A DNA stretch of 64,000 nucleotides from an uncultured Bacteroidales bacterium (GCA_946185535.1 CAMHJX010000008.1:1-64000); one strand, 5' to 3'; shown: positions 45,713 to 55,423, counted from the first letter of the stretch. Translations and numbers: made by a program. The notes: generated by a model not told the origin, from the letters alone.

Positions 45713-48700
45713 TTAGAAAGACCCAATGCTCAGCCCCGCATATTTCAGACGATTCAAGAAGTCGAGCATCGACTCGTAGGGCACCGCAACATATTGGAAT
45801 TTTTGCTCATCTTTGGTGCGAGTGCGGTTCTTTTCCTTCGTTTCTGCCAACCTCTGGTTGATGTCGGAGAAGGTGCAGTGCACTTGGAACTGTCCGTCGC
45901 CAGAGTTGTAGTTGATGTAGGTTTGGAACATGTCATCCTGGAAATAGTAAGTGATGTTGCCCAAACGACGGTCGAACACCACACAGCCATCCACATACTT
46001 GTTGACAACATGGCTACCAAAGTTGCCCAAACCAATCTTCCCTACCGACACAAAGGCATGCAACTGGTCGTTCCACACCATCTTCAAGTCGGGAATCACA
46101 ATCGTATTGCAGTAGAAATCAGAAGAAGACTCTATCTGCGGATAACCTCCTGCCAATTCGATGTTCATCCGCATTTCCTCGGTTTTTTCCTCCGAGTTTT
46201 CAGAACGGTAATAAGGCAAGAAATTGGTCCGTGTCAAGTCGATGGATTCGCCTGCGACGTTGGCAAAGACTTCCGCCATAGACTCCATGGCTTGGTCATC
46301 GAAGACGGGGGCATTGAATACATTGAGGCCCTGCAAAGTGATGCTGTCGTTGGGATATTGGGTGTAGTCGCCATGGAAAGCAAACTTGGCCAAAGGCGTG
46401 TCGAAGCCCAAGTCGGTCGTGCCTTGGCCATTGATGACGCCGCGTTTGTCAAGCTCAAGGCGGCTATCGAATTTTGTCGTATCAGTCACCACAAAACGCA
46501 AACTGTCAGCATCGAACCACAAGAATCCGTTGCATGGCTCAGCTTCATCCAACTCTTTCCTACCCTCTTTTGGCGTAAGGAAGGAGCCGAAATAGCCGCC
46601 ATCAATGGCCAGCTCATAATAAAGGCCGTTGGTCATCCTTGGTTCCTCTTCACGAATGCGATCCATATCGATGGGAATGCGAATCGCTGCCGGGTTGATA
46701 TGGGTGGCCGAGACAAACCAATGGTTGAGGGCGGCGATGGTGTCTTGTGCCGTCTCTGCAAGGGTCCCTGAGCCCTCGGTTCCTGAGCCTGTCGAAGGAG
46801 TCGAAGGGCCCGATTCATCCAACTCCGTTTCCATTTCTTCTGTTTCAATAACTGTTGAGTCAAGCGGCGTTTCGACAGGCTCAATGATCGCAGGCTCTTC
46901 AAAGGCTAGCATGGCGAACTTGCCATCAAAATAGCCTAACTGCTCCGTGGCATCCAATGTCAGTCGGCCTTGGAAGCCGAACTGCGTGTTCAACTTGAAT
47001 TCAGCCACATCGGCAATATGGGCATAGCCATGCGTGATTCCGTCAACAGGGACAATGGTATCCATCCTAATGGGGGTGCTGACTCCATCGGCATTGGTAT
47101 AATCCCATGTGCCTTGGGCATCATAATAGTTGCGACTGTGGATGTTCACCACGGCATCCTTATAAAGGTGATATTGGTTCAGCGTGTCGGCCAACAGGTC
47201 ACCATTCACAGGCTCCAACTTCGATTCGGCGTTGATGTCTACGTCGTGCATATAAGGGAACACAGCAGCATCAGCCACGCGAATGATTTTCACGTCGTGG
47301 GCATGGATGACATAGTTGGTCATATCGTATTCCGCACTCATGCTATAGAATTGCAAAGAATCTTGCTCAGGAACGAGCGAAATGAACTTGGAGGCATTAT
47401 TGTGCACGGCTAGCAACTCCTCATGTGTTGTTGCAGTGGCATAGTCACCGAAACTTTCCACCGGATTATATAGATGCAAACTATTGGAGGCCATATCCCA
47501 TTCGGCTTCTTTCAAGGAACAGATGTATTGGTTCATTGGGAAGTCGAGGTTACTGGTCTGGTCGAGGTAGTCATATTTCACTTTTTGTGCGTCGAAGTCG
47601 ACATTGGCTCGGTAGTTGGTCGCCGCAAAAGCAATGTTTGTCGTGTCGGCAGAATACAACAGGAATTGAGCCGAATCGGCCACGAAGGTTCTGGAATCCA
47701 AGGCGAAATGATCGGAATCGAATTCCGTCAGGCCAAAGCGCATCTTACCGTCAGCCGAATAACCGTCGGGCGACAGCACCGTCTTGCCTGAGAAATAGGT
47801 GTCGCCATACATGCAGATAGGTTTGTCAAAGGTCTCAGTGGTCAATTCCGGAATGCGAATGTCCCATTTCAGCTTAAGTGCATCGGCCGAAGCCATAGGG
47901 AATCCCGTGCCGTCCTCGCGTGGCACCATCTTGAACTGGTTCGTGATAGCGGTGACCGAGTCCAAATAAAACATAAACTGGTCGGAGTTGAACGCTGCAG
48001 TCTGATAATCGAGCTTCCCCTCGCCAAAGAAACCGCTTCCCGATAGGAAGACCCTGTTGTGGAACCTACCCAAGTCGCCGTACAAAGGATAAGATGCCGT
48101 TTCATCCCCCCCAATTTGGTGCACAAAACCTAGGGAAAAGTCTTCCATGACCACAAGCGGTTGCTCGATATTGGGCATAATGCCACCCGAAACCAATTCA
48201 CCGTCAAAACGCACTTTTTTCATCGAGAGGTCGTTCAAACTGTCGACGACAAAGGGATACACACTGTAATAGAATTTGCCATCGAGATCCTCGGCAGTCA
48301 TCACCGAGTCGACGTTGCCGGGATGGAACACGCCACCGTTGATTTTCCTGTAGAACTTGAAGCCTTCGGCTTCGCTGTGGAAGATAGGATAAGAAGGTGT
48401 CTCATAACGGCTCGACTTGTTGTCGCCATGGTCAATTTCCAAACGTCCCTTCAACTTTTCCAAGGTACCGTCAACAGGGACGACATGGTTGTTGTAACGG
48501 GCGTAGAAACGCAAGGAGTCGATCTTTTCCATTTTGATGGAAAAGTCTTCGTAATTGAACTCACTGTCTTTAGTGAAAAGTTCAAACATTCCCGCCAAGA
48601 TGCCTCCTGAGAACTTGAAATTCTGGTTTTTCGTGAAGGTGATACGTCCCAAGTCGGGAACAATGACCACGCGTTTGCGGTCACTTAAAGATATGGCTGA

Positions 48701-50422
48701 GCCTTCAAAACCATCAATCTGGCTCGTGATGCCATACACCAGCAAGTCGTTGGTGGTCAAATCGAGGCGAAGGTTGGGCTGACGATTTGTGGTGCGTGTA
48801 TGCAACTTGATAACGTCGTAGTCGATGGTCTCACGATAGGAGTCCACAACATCGAAAAAGCGCGGCAAGGCTGTTGCCCATTTTGTTTCGGGATCATACT
48901 CCACATAGCCCTCGGCTCGTAACTTAAGCATCAGTGCGATGACCTGCTCGATAGGATAACCCAAATAGGAAGCCAAGTCGCCCACAGCAAACTTCACCTG
49001 CCGGTCCACATTGTCGAAGCCTTGCAGGAACTTCTCGATACGTATCATGGGATGCGAACTGTCGAGACCTTGCAGGCGTTTGAAGTCATCGTGGCGGAAG
49101 TAGTTCACCGAAACCACATCGCCTTCGCTTACCGGGTTGACGCCTTCCATTCTCCTGAAATCCACCTGATTGCCATCGATGTCCCAATACATGGCCTCGA
49201 GGAAGATGTCAACCCCATGGTAATAATCATGGAAAGGCCCGTCACCGAAGTCCTTTTCGGAACGGAAAGCCATCATCTTGCGAGTCTTGTTGTCGTAACG
49301 GAATCCAATGCCGTTGTGATAGAGGGAATCCATTTCTGTTCCTACCGTGTCCATCAAATAAACACGCAGGGCGACGTTGTCCGATACCAGAAGCTCGTCC
49401 ATCGACATGAGGAAGCGTGGCGCTTGCACCCTCACGACTTCCCTGCCTCCTTGACGAAAATGGAAAACTGCCTTTTTGCTAACACCTCCAAACACATCCA
49501 CTTGGTTGCCCATCATGCCGATGCCACCTTCAAAGTCGATGTTTTGCATCAGGTTGGAGATGGCATAATCGGAACGATACGATTTCACTCGTGGAAACAT
49601 CGTTTTTTCGTTGGGCGTATTCACGAAGACCTTGTCTTCAAAGCAACAGAGGATATCTTGATGGAAATGCGTGCGTTCATGGAAAATGGCCGAGTCAATG
49701 GTATATTCCGAGCGGCTGAGATCAAGCTCGTAGAAGTCGGGCAAAGTGACAGAGACCTTTTCGGCAGGAATGTTGAAGCGCGACCAGTCGGCGCTACCTC
49801 CCATACCTTCCCAGCGGTTGCCGTCAAGATAATACACTCCTTTGGTGTTCTTCAGCAGCGACTCATCCTTTTGCGACACCAAGGCCAAGGTGCCGTCGAT
49901 GCTCAGTTCGAACTGCTCCTTTGAAGGGAAACTCCATAGTGCATCTCGGAGTGTCCATTGGGAGTTGCCTTTGGCAGACAAGACTTTATCGACAAAGATG
50001 CTACGGCATGAGGCAAAGTATTTGTCCACGCCGTTCAACGACTTCTGTGTCTTGGCGTCAGTAAAGCAGAGCCAATTGTTTACATCCGTGTGGGTCAGTC
50101 CTGCAGTAGGAATCTTTTGCACTACTTCAATGTAATTGAAGATGTTGGTGTAGGCCTTTCCACCCGTTCGGGCATGCAGGAGTTCGCAAAGCCGCATGAT
50201 CATTTCGGCCTCCTGATTGTCGTAGTAGCTGTCCCATACCCCTTTGAATGACTGCATGATGGCAGCCGCGTCTTCTCGATCCTGTTTCGCAGTGGAAGAG
50301 TTCAAATACGACGAAAGCTTGTCATAAAAAGCGTTCTTTTCTGTTGGAAAAAAGGCCTGAGCAAACGATGGGACAGCGCTCACGAAAAGCGCAAAAACAA
50401 CAATCAAGATTCCTTTCTTCAT
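45713..50422 (-). CDS. Giant secreted beta-rich protein of unknown function
   Basis: 1569 residues from ATG 50422 (a TTG directly before it is an alternative). A signal peptide (SAVPSFAQ) is followed by a helical region (about 25-190) and a beta-rich stretch of about 190-480 that recalls OstA/LptA-type sheets (VYLMDTVGTEMDSLYHNG). A winged-helix-like segment is at about 490-545 (VGDLASYLGYPIEQVIALMLKLRAEGYVEYDPET). A long beta-rich part with recurring LDSRTF..FLLYSADT-like strands runs to the end. No catalytic motif, sorting tail or membrane anchor is visible. It follows prmA by 32 bp and is probably co-transcribed with tpiA and prmA. I do not recognise the family; an outer-membrane biogenesis role is only a guess. 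Confidence 0.75.
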   Translation of the reverse strand: MKKGILIVVFALFVSAVPSFAQAFFPTEKNAFYDKLSSYLNSSTAKQDREDAAAIMQSFKGVWDSYYDNQEAEMIMRLCELLHARTGGKAYTNIFNYIEVVQKIPTAGLTHTDVNNWLCFTDAKTQKSLNGVDKYFASCRSIFVDKVLSAKGNSQWTLRDALWSFPSKEQFELSIDGTLALVSQKDESLLKNTKGVYYLDGNRWEGMGGSADWSRFNIPAEKVSVTLPDFYELDLSRSEYTIDSAIFHERTHFHQDILCCFEDKVFVNTPNEKTMFPRVKSYRSDYAISNLMQNIDFEGGIGMMGNQVDVFGGVSKKAVFHFRQGGREVVRVQAPRFLMSMDELLVSDNVALRVYLMDTVGTEMDSLYHNGIGFRYDNKTRKMMAFRSEKDFGDGPFHDYYHGVDIFLEAMYWDIDGNQVDFRRMEGVNPVSEGDVVSVNYFRHDDFKRLQGLDSSHPMIRIEKFLQGFDNVDRQVKFAVGDLASYLGYPIEQVIALMLKLRAEGYVEYDPETKWATALPRFFDVVDSYRETIDYDVIKLHTRTTNRQPNLRLDLTTNDLLVYGITSQIDGFEGSAISLSDRKRVVIVPDLGRITFTKNQNFKFSGGILAGMFELFTKDSEFNYEDFSIKMEKIDSLRFYARYNNHVVPVDGTLEKLKGRLEIDHGDNKSSRYETPSYPIFHSEAEGFKFYRKINGGVFHPGNVDSVMTAEDLDGKFYYSVYPFVVDSLNDLSMKKVRFDGELVSGGIMPNIEQPLVVMEDFSLGFVHQIGGDETASYPLYGDLGRFHNRVFLSGSGFFGEGKLDYQTAAFNSDQFMFYLDSVTAITNQFKMVPREDGTGFPMASADALKLKWDIRIPELTTETFDKPICMYGDTYFSGKTVLSPDGYSADGKMRFGLTEFDSDHFALDSRTFVADSAQFLLYSADTTNIAFAATNYRANVDFDAQKVKYDYLDQTSNLDFPMNQYICSLKEAEWDMASNSLHLYNPVESFGDYATATTHEELLAVHNNASKFISLVPEQDSLQFYSMSAEYDMTNYVIHAHDVKIIRVADAAVFPYMHDVDINAESKLEPVNGDLLADTLNQYHLYKDAVVNIHSRNYYDAQGTWDYTNADGVSTPIRMDTIVPVDGITHGYAHIADVAEFKLNTQFGFQGRLTLDATEQLGYFDGKFAMLAFEEPAIIEPVETPLDSTVIETEEMETELDESGPSTPSTGSGTEGSGTLAETAQDTIAALNHWFVSATHINPAAIRIPIDMDRIREEEPRMTNGLYYELAIDGGYFGSFLTPKEGRKELDEAEPCNGFLWFDADSLRFVVTDTTKFDSRLELDKRGVINGQGTTDLGFDTPLAKFAFHGDYTQYPNDSITLQGLNVFNAPVFDDQAMESMAEVFANVAGESIDLTRTNFLPYYRSENSEEKTEEMRMNIELAGGYPQIESSSDFYCNTIVIPDLKMVWNDQLHAFVSVGKIGLGNFGSHVVNKYVDGCVVFDRRLGNITYYFQDDMFQTYINYNSGDGQFQVHCTFSDINQRLAETKEKNRTRTKDEQKFQYVAVPYESMLDFLNRLKYAGLSIGSF
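46763..46810. repeat. Nested in-frame copy of the CCTGAGCC..GTCGAAGG repeat
   Basis: The stretch encodes GPSTPSTGSGTEGSGT on the minus strand. The outer 24-bp repeat (GPST+GSGT) is split by 24 bp of a second copy (PSTGSGTE). Frame is kept. A single half-copy (TTTCGACAGGCTCAATG, encoding EPVETP) lies at 46870-46886 in the same linker. Confidence 0.85.
46870..46886. repeat. Half-copy of the GTCGAAGG/CTTCGACAGG repeat in the same gene
   Basis: TTTCGACAGGCTCAATG is in the opposite orientation to the nested copy at 46763-46810 and encodes part of IIEPVETPLD on the minus strand, in the same acidic linker. Confidence 0.55.
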
Positions 50423-50454
50423 CAAATTATCAATTGTAAATTGTAAATTATCAA

Positions 50455-51282
50455 TTACTTAATAAACTCAGCAGCCACCCAGTTGTTGCGGCTCAGGTGA
50501 CGGCAATAGTGCAAACCGAGACGTTCCGCCTCAGCCTTGATGCTGTCCAAATCCTCCGTGTAGAAGCCACTGAAGAAGATACGGGCATTCTCACGCATGG
50601 CCTCAGCATAATAATGCATATCGCGCAAAAGGATGTTGCGGTTGATATTGGCCAGCACCACATCATATTGTCCATGGATGGCCAAAGCATCGCCAAGCAC
50701 GATTTCGATGTCGGAAATGCCATTCAACTCGCAGTTGGTGAAGGCGTTGCGATAGGCCCACTCATCGTTGTCGATGGCAACGGTGCGAATTGCGCCAAGT
50801 TTCTTGGCTAGGATGGCCAAAACGGCCGTACCGCTACCCATGTCGAGCACTTCTTTCCCTTTGAAATCGGTTTCCAGCATCAACTGGATGATTTGGGCGG
50901 TCGTCTCGTGGTTGGCCGTGCCAAACGACATCTTGGGCTCGATGACCAGGTCGAACTCAAAACTCGGGTCAGGGTCATGGAAAGGCGCCCTCACGCGGCA
51001 ACGCTCGTTGACCACCACAGGTTGATAGGAAGCCTCCCATAGTTCGTTCCAGTCCTTGTCGGGCATCTCCTCCACGTTCAACAGACGAATGTCAGTGAAT
51101 GACGGCTCCATCAAGAGGTTTTCCACAGCCAAATCATCACGGCATTCCTCTGAACAATAGGCTTTCAGGCATCGATCTTCATCCATAAACGAGTCGAAGC
51201 CTATTTCGGCCAACATGGTCACCAGCATATCATGCTGAATGTCGGAGTTGGGAGTTGTAAAGGTGTATTCAAACGTCTTCAT
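50455..51282 (-). CDS. prmA: Ribosomal protein L11 methyltransferase
   Basis: A 275-residue class I SAM methyltransferase that methylates ribosomal protein L11. The N-terminal recognition domain is at about 1-110 (FTTPNSDIQHDMLVTMLAEIGFDSF). The SAM motif is VLDMGSGTAVLAILAKKLGA, and DVVLANINRNILL carries the N-I-N catalytic-site motif. It overlaps tpiA by 4 bp, so translation is coupled. Confidence 0.92.
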   Translation of the reverse strand: MKTFEYTFTTPNSDIQHDMLVTMLAEIGFDSFMDEDRCLKAYCSEECRDDLAVENLLMEPSFTDIRLLNVEEMPDKDWNELWEASYQPVVVNERCRVRAPFHDPDPSFEFDLVIEPKMSFGTANHETTAQIIQLMLETDFKGKEVLDMGSGTAVLAILAKKLGAIRTVAIDNDEWAYRNAFTNCELNGISDIEIVLGDALAIHGQYDVVLANINRNILLRDMHYYAEAMRENARIFFSGFYTEDLDSIKAEAERLGLHYCRHLSRNNWVAAEFIK

Positions 51283-52058
51283 TCTTCGCCGATGTGTGAG
51301 GCTTGGTCGCAGATGGAGACGAAGTCTTCGGCTTTCAGTGAGGCGCCGCCGATGAGTCCACCATCGACATCAGGTTGTGAAAACAACTCTGTGGCATTCT
51401 TGGCGTTGCAGCTGCCGCCATAGAGGATACGGATGTCATCGGCTGTGGCTTCATCGTAGTGTTCCTTAATCAACGAACGGATATAGGCATGCATCTCCTG
51501 CGCCTGCTCGGGAGTGGCAGTCTTGCCTGTACCGATGGCCCAAACGGGTTCGTAGGCAATGATGGCATCGTAGATGGCATCGCCGTCCAAGTGGAACAAG
51601 CCTTTCTCCAGTTGTTCCTTGACAACCTCGAAATGGCGGCCTGCCTCACGCTCTTCCAGCACTTCACCCACACAATAAATGGGTGACATATTGTTCTCGA
51701 TCAGGCGGTTGATTTTCTCGGCAAGGATTTCATTGGTCTCGCCAAAGTATTTCCTTCTTTCGCTGTGACCGATGATGCAATAGTCCACGTCAATGGATTT
51801 CAGCATCTTGGCCGACACTTCGCCCGTATAGGCGCCCTTGTCGTAGGCGCTGCAATTCTGTGCGCCCACGTTGAATCGCTGTTCGTCGAACTCATAGTCG
51901 GTGAGCATTTCCAGATAAGGGAACGGTGGACAAAGGATGACTTCGCAGTTCATCTCGTCCATTTCGTCAAAGCGGTCAAGGAGATCATCGACCAAGGTTT
52001 CGGCCTCATCGAACGTGAGGTTCATTTTCCAGTTTCCTGCTACGATTTTGCTACGCAT
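51279..52058 (-). CDS. tpiA: Triosephosphate isomerase
   Basis: A 259-residue TIM-barrel glycolytic enzyme. Catalytic Lys11 (GNWKMN), His98 (IIGHSERR) and Glu170 (AYEPVWAIGTG) are present, with GGSCNAKNATELFSQPDVDGGLIGGASL at the phosphate end. It is the first gene of tpiA-prmA-giant gene. Confidence 0.97.
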   Translation of the reverse strand: MRSKIVAGNWKMNLTFDEAETLVDDLLDRFDEMDEMNCEVILCPPFPYLEMLTDYEFDEQRFNVGAQNCSAYDKGAYTGEVSAKMLKSIDVDYCIIGHSERRKYFGETNEILAEKINRLIENNMSPIYCVGEVLEEREAGRHFEVVKEQLEKGLFHLDGDAIYDAIIAYEPVWAIGTGKTATPEQAQEMHAYIRSLIKEHYDEATADDIRILYGGSCNAKNATELFSQPDVDGGLIGGASLKAEDFVSICDQASHIGEE

Positions 52059-52100
52059 AGTATTTTTTATTTATAAGGTTTATTACTCATTATAAAAAAG

Positions 52101-52108
52101 CAAAAGTA
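52101..52108 (-). promoter_or_regulatory. Promoter of tpiA-prmA and the giant gene
   Basis: TACTTTTG followed by C on the minus strand, with TTTG (52134-52131) at a 22-bp spacer, 43 bp before the tpiA ATG. Confidence 0.72.
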
Positions 52109-52178
52109 CAAAATTTCTCAATTGGTTATCCAAAATTGTGCTATTTTCAAAATCTATTCACGGAATGCGAAAAATAGA

Positions 52179-52186
52179 TATATTTG
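52179..52186 (+). promoter_or_regulatory. Promoter of the frameshifted transporter-like gene
   Basis: TATATTTG followed by CAG, 21 bp before the ATG. Confidence 0.6.
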
Positions 52187-52207
52187 CAGCCTCAATGGAT
52201 ATAGGAA

Positions 52208-52965
52208 ATGAAGTCAAAAATCTTATTGGCCCTGTTGCTTTGCGCAGGGATTTGCTACGGGCAGGAAGAGGAATTGCCCACCATTATTGCCGACCGACCA
52301 GGATACACCTGGGGGACCGAAGTGCTCCAACACCATAAAGTCGCATGGGAAAACGGTTTCCAGTTCGAAAAATCCACTGATGGAGCCAAAACACTGAGTC
52401 TCAGCAGCTCTGTTCTCAGATATGGCATTTTCAAGGGCACCGAAATCTATTTGGGCACTGGTGCTCAGGTGACTGATGAAGGACAGGTTGGGATTTCCAT
52501 GCCATCGGCATCGCCCCGATGCTCTTTGGAGCCAAAATCAAATGCTACGAAGGTGAGGGGTACATTCCTTCTGTCGGTGTGTTGGCTGAATTCAGGTCGC
52601 CTCACATCGGTTCGAAAGATCTGCTGCCGTCTAATATCGCACCTAGTCTTTACCTGCTGCTTGAACAGCCCATTTTTGAAAGTCTCAGCCTTTGCTACAA
52701 TGCAGGATTGGAATGGGACGGCGAATCGTCCACACCATCGACCTTCCTAGCCCTCGGTGCTTGGTTCAGCATCACCGATCAGCTTGGCGGCTATCTCGAA
52801 ACCAACAACTACCTTCACCCCGAAGGCAACCAATATCTAACGGAATTCGGTCTCACTTGGCTGGCTTCGCGCCGCGTGCAGCTCGACCTCGAAGCCGATT
52901 TGGATTTCAAGAACTTAGGAGGATATTATGCCATAGGTTTTGGTGTGGCGTGGCTCGTCAATTAA
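52208..52965 (+). pseudogene. Transporter-family outer-membrane protein, frameshifted
   Basis: Two overlapping frames make one protein of about 252 residues. The first starts with a signal peptide (GICYGQEEELPTIIADRPGYTWGTEVLQHHKVAWENGFQFEK), as in the MetA-pathway/phenol-type transporter family (pfam13557-like). It runs to about TDEGQV near 52490. The second starts at about 52500 with MLFGAKIKCYEGEGY and ends with the barrel-like FKNLGGYYAIGFGVAWLVN. Adding one G to GGG at 52489-52492 gives a continuous QVGDFHAIGIAPMLFGAKIK. It is either a disabled gene or a sequencing or assembly error in a homopolymer. Confidence 0.8.
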
Positions 52966-53029
52966 TGATTTCTAATCCCGATTGAGAACCTTCTAATCAT
53001 CAGCGAAAAAGTGCATTGGACTTTCTGTG

Positions 53030-53037
53030 TACTTTTG
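53030..53037 (+). promoter_or_regulatory. Promoter of the metal efflux operon, near-leaderless
   Basis: TACTTTTG followed by CGCC ends only 4 bp before the ATG at 53042. With the usual distance from element to start point, the transcript would begin next to or at the ATG. Confidence 0.65.
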
Positions 53038-53041
53038 CGCC

Positions 53042-54310
53042 ATGATTTGGAACAACCTCATATTTTGTGCGGCACTGCTGACCGCGACACCTTCCACAGG
53101 AGACACCATTCCGCTGCAACTAACTGTAAACCAAGCGGAACGACTTCTTCTAGAACGCAATCCGCAACTTCGTTTGGCCCAACTTGAAGTTGAGGCAGCG
53201 GAAGCCATACTCCTTCAGGAGAAAAAATGGGAAAATCCCGAAGTGAGCCTATTATATAATGTGTATAATCCCATCACTGGGAAGTATTTCGATGCCAGCA
53301 GCGAGGGCGAGACCGACATCGAAATTGAACAATCCATCCCGATTGGCGGTCAACGCAAAGAACGCATCCGCAAACAAGAAGCGACCGTAAACGCCGCTAC
53401 CTCACAACAGGAATGGACGAATTACCAAACCCGAATGGACTTGCATCGCTTGATGGCCGAAGTTTATTATCTGCAAGAAAAAGCAGCGGTATTCGATACG
53501 GAAATCCATTCGGTGGAACGCATCCTTACAGCCTACAGACGGCAGGCCGAGCAAGGCAACCTGCCGCACATGGATGTAGCCCGCATGGAAGCTTTGAAAC
53601 TCAGACTTGTCGGAGAGCAGAATGGTTTTTTGGGTCAACTTTTTGAGCGTAAAAACGACCTCAGACTGATGCTCTGCTTGGATGAAACTATTTTTGTTGT
53701 CAAATTTTCCTATCCATTGAGTGACGACCATCCAAGTGGCAGTCATTTTCCATCCCAACTGCCACTCTCCGACTTTTCCGTTTCGTCCCGCCCCGACTTG
53801 ATGGCATTGCAATCGCTGACGCAAGCCGCCGAGCACGACCTGAAACTGCAAAAAGCCAACGCCTTGCCTCGACTTGGCATGAAAGCCGAGTACGATAAAA
53901 ACGGCAACATCTGTCACAATTTCTTCGGCATCGGCGTCACACTGACCCTTCCCCTCCTCGACCGTAACCAAGGCAATATCAAGCAATCGAAAGTGGAATG
54001 CGAGCGAATCCAAATTGAGGCCGAAATCGCTCAAAGACAGGCCGATGCTGAAATCAGGCTTCGCTATGGGAACCTGATGCGCCAGCAATCCCTACTCGAA
54101 GAAGCGCAAGGCATGAGCCTCGCCGATTGGTCGCCAGAAACTGCTGAAAAGCAATTGCTTAACCGTAATATCTCCATGCTCGAATTCATCGACCTTTACG
54201 ACGCTTGGCGCGAGACGCAACTGCTCATCATCGAGGCCCGAAATAGACTTATGCAGGCCGCCATCAACCTTAACGAAGCCTTTGGAAAAGAAATCATTAG
54301 CATAAAATAA
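53042..54310 (+). CDS. TolC/CusC-type outer-membrane efflux protein
   Basis: A 422-residue outer-membrane factor. Short hydrophobic signal-like N-terminus (MIWNNLIFCAALLTATPS), then two OEP repeats with long helices: LTVNQAERLLLERNPQLRLAQLEVEAAEAILLQEKKWENPEVSL and the second from about residue 210. The EIEQSIPIGGQRKERIRKQEA stretch is a typical OEP turn. It works as exit duct of the RND pump encoded by the next two genes, which are 6 bp and 4 bp away. Confidence 0.88.
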   Translation: MIWNNLIFCAALLTATPSTGDTIPLQLTVNQAERLLLERNPQLRLAQLEVEAAEAILLQEKKWENPEVSLLYNVYNPITGKYFDASSEGETDIEIEQSIPIGGQRKERIRKQEATVNAATSQQEWTNYQTRMDLHRLMAEVYYLQEKAAVFDTEIHSVERILTAYRRQAEQGNLPHMDVARMEALKLRLVGEQNGFLGQLFERKNDLRLMLCLDETIFVVKFSYPLSDDHPSGSHFPSQLPLSDFSVSSRPDLMALQSLTQAAEHDLKLQKANALPRLGMKAEYDKNGNICHNFFGIGVTLTLPLLDRNQGNIKQSKVECERIQIEAEIAQRQADAEIRLRYGNLMRQQSLLEEAQGMSLADWSPETAEKQLLNRNISMLEFIDLYDAWRETQLLIIEARNRLMQAAINLNEAFGKEIISIK

Positions 54311-54316
54311 CTAACT

Positions 54317-55423
54317 ATGAGAAAGGAATTAATTGACGCGGGACTAAGGGACGCGAGACGCGGGGCTTTGGTATTTGCCATTTTATTGACATTCACGATG
54401 TTATTAGGGTGCAAGGAAGATGCAGCGACCCACCTTCAGGAAGACAAGGACGAGATTTTGGAAACTGTTTCTTGGGTCGAGGTCGTGGAACGTCCGATGC
54501 AAGGACATCTGCTTTTGAGCGGCGACATTGTGGCCAACGAGCAATTGATAAGTCGCGTGGTGACACCCATCAGCGGCAAGTTATCCAACATCAGCGTCGA
54601 GGTTGGGGATAAAATCGAGCGCGGAACCCGATTGGCTACCATCCGAAGCACAGAAGTATCTGACTATCAAAAGAAACTGAAATCCTTGGAATCGAAAGAG
54701 CGTACCGCCTCACGCGACTTGAAAATGAAGGAACAACTCTTGATGGACGGAATGGTTTCCGAGAAGGAAGTCAGCGAAGCCAAAGAGAAACTTTATATCG
54801 TGCAAACATCACTTAACCAACAACTTAACATCGGCAACATCAATGGTTTCGACACACTTTCGACCGCCGCCCTCATCGCGCCTATCAGCGGTACAATTCT
54901 GGAGCGACAAGTCTATAACAATCAATACATTGAGGCTGGAACCGAGGCGTTCATCCTCTCCGACTTGAGTCAGGTTTGGGCTGTCGCCGATGTGTATGAG
55001 AGCGACATCAGCCGCATCAGCGAAGGCGCCACCGTCGTGGTGCAAACAATGGCTTGGCCCAACGAGCGGTTTGAAGGCCGCATCGACAAAATCTACGGTG
55101 CCCTCGATGCCGAAAGCAAGACGATGAAAGTGCGCATCAACTTGGAGAACCCCGATTTGAGGCTCCGACCGGGCATGTTCGCCAGCGTCGCGGTCACGCA
55201 AAACGAAACGGAACAGGAAATGCTTTGCGTCCCCGCGCAGTCGGTCATTTTCGAGAACGGGCACCGATATGTCGTCGTCAAAGACGAAGCGACTTGCCGC
55301 CGACAGGAAGTGAAAGTCGCGCACGAAGCCGAGGGTTGGGTTTATATCAAAGAAGGTGTCAGCGAAGGCACGATGGTGGCCAATCGGAATGCATTATTGA
55401 TTTTCAACAAGTTGGGACAATGA
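54317..55423 (+). CDS. RND efflux periplasmic adaptor lipoprotein
   Basis: A 368-residue membrane fusion protein linking the inner-membrane pump to the outer-membrane duct. A rather long N-terminal region leads to a lipobox (MLLGC, Cys32). The barrel-sandwich/lipoyl half-motifs are LISRVVTPISGKLSNISVEVGDKIERGTRLATI and ALIAPISGTILERQVYNNQYIEAGTEAFILSDL, around a coiled-coil hairpin (about 105-165). No histidine-rich metal site is seen. It overlaps the pump gene by ATGA. Confidence 0.88.
   Translation: MRKELIDAGLRDARRGALVFAILLTFTMLLGCKEDAATHLQEDKDEILETVSWVEVVERPMQGHLLLSGDIVANEQLISRVVTPISGKLSNISVEVGDKIERGTRLATIRSTEVSDYQKKLKSLESKERTASRDLKMKEQLLMDGMVSEKEVSEAKEKLYIVQTSLNQQLNIGNINGFDTLSTAALIAPISGTILERQVYNNQYIEAGTEAFILSDLSQVWAVADVYESDISRISEGATVVVQTMAWPNERFEGRIDKIYGALDAESKTMKVRINLENPDLRLRPGMFASVAVTQNETEQEMLCVPAQSVIFENGHRYVVVKDEATCRRQEVKVAHEAEGWVYIKEGVSEGTMVANRNALLIFNKLGQ

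Noticed and set aside
47474-49924. Plus-strand frames of up to 300 codons opposite the giant gene
   Set aside because: They lack motifs and are broken in pieces, while the minus-strand frame is continuous over 4.7 kb with a signal peptide.
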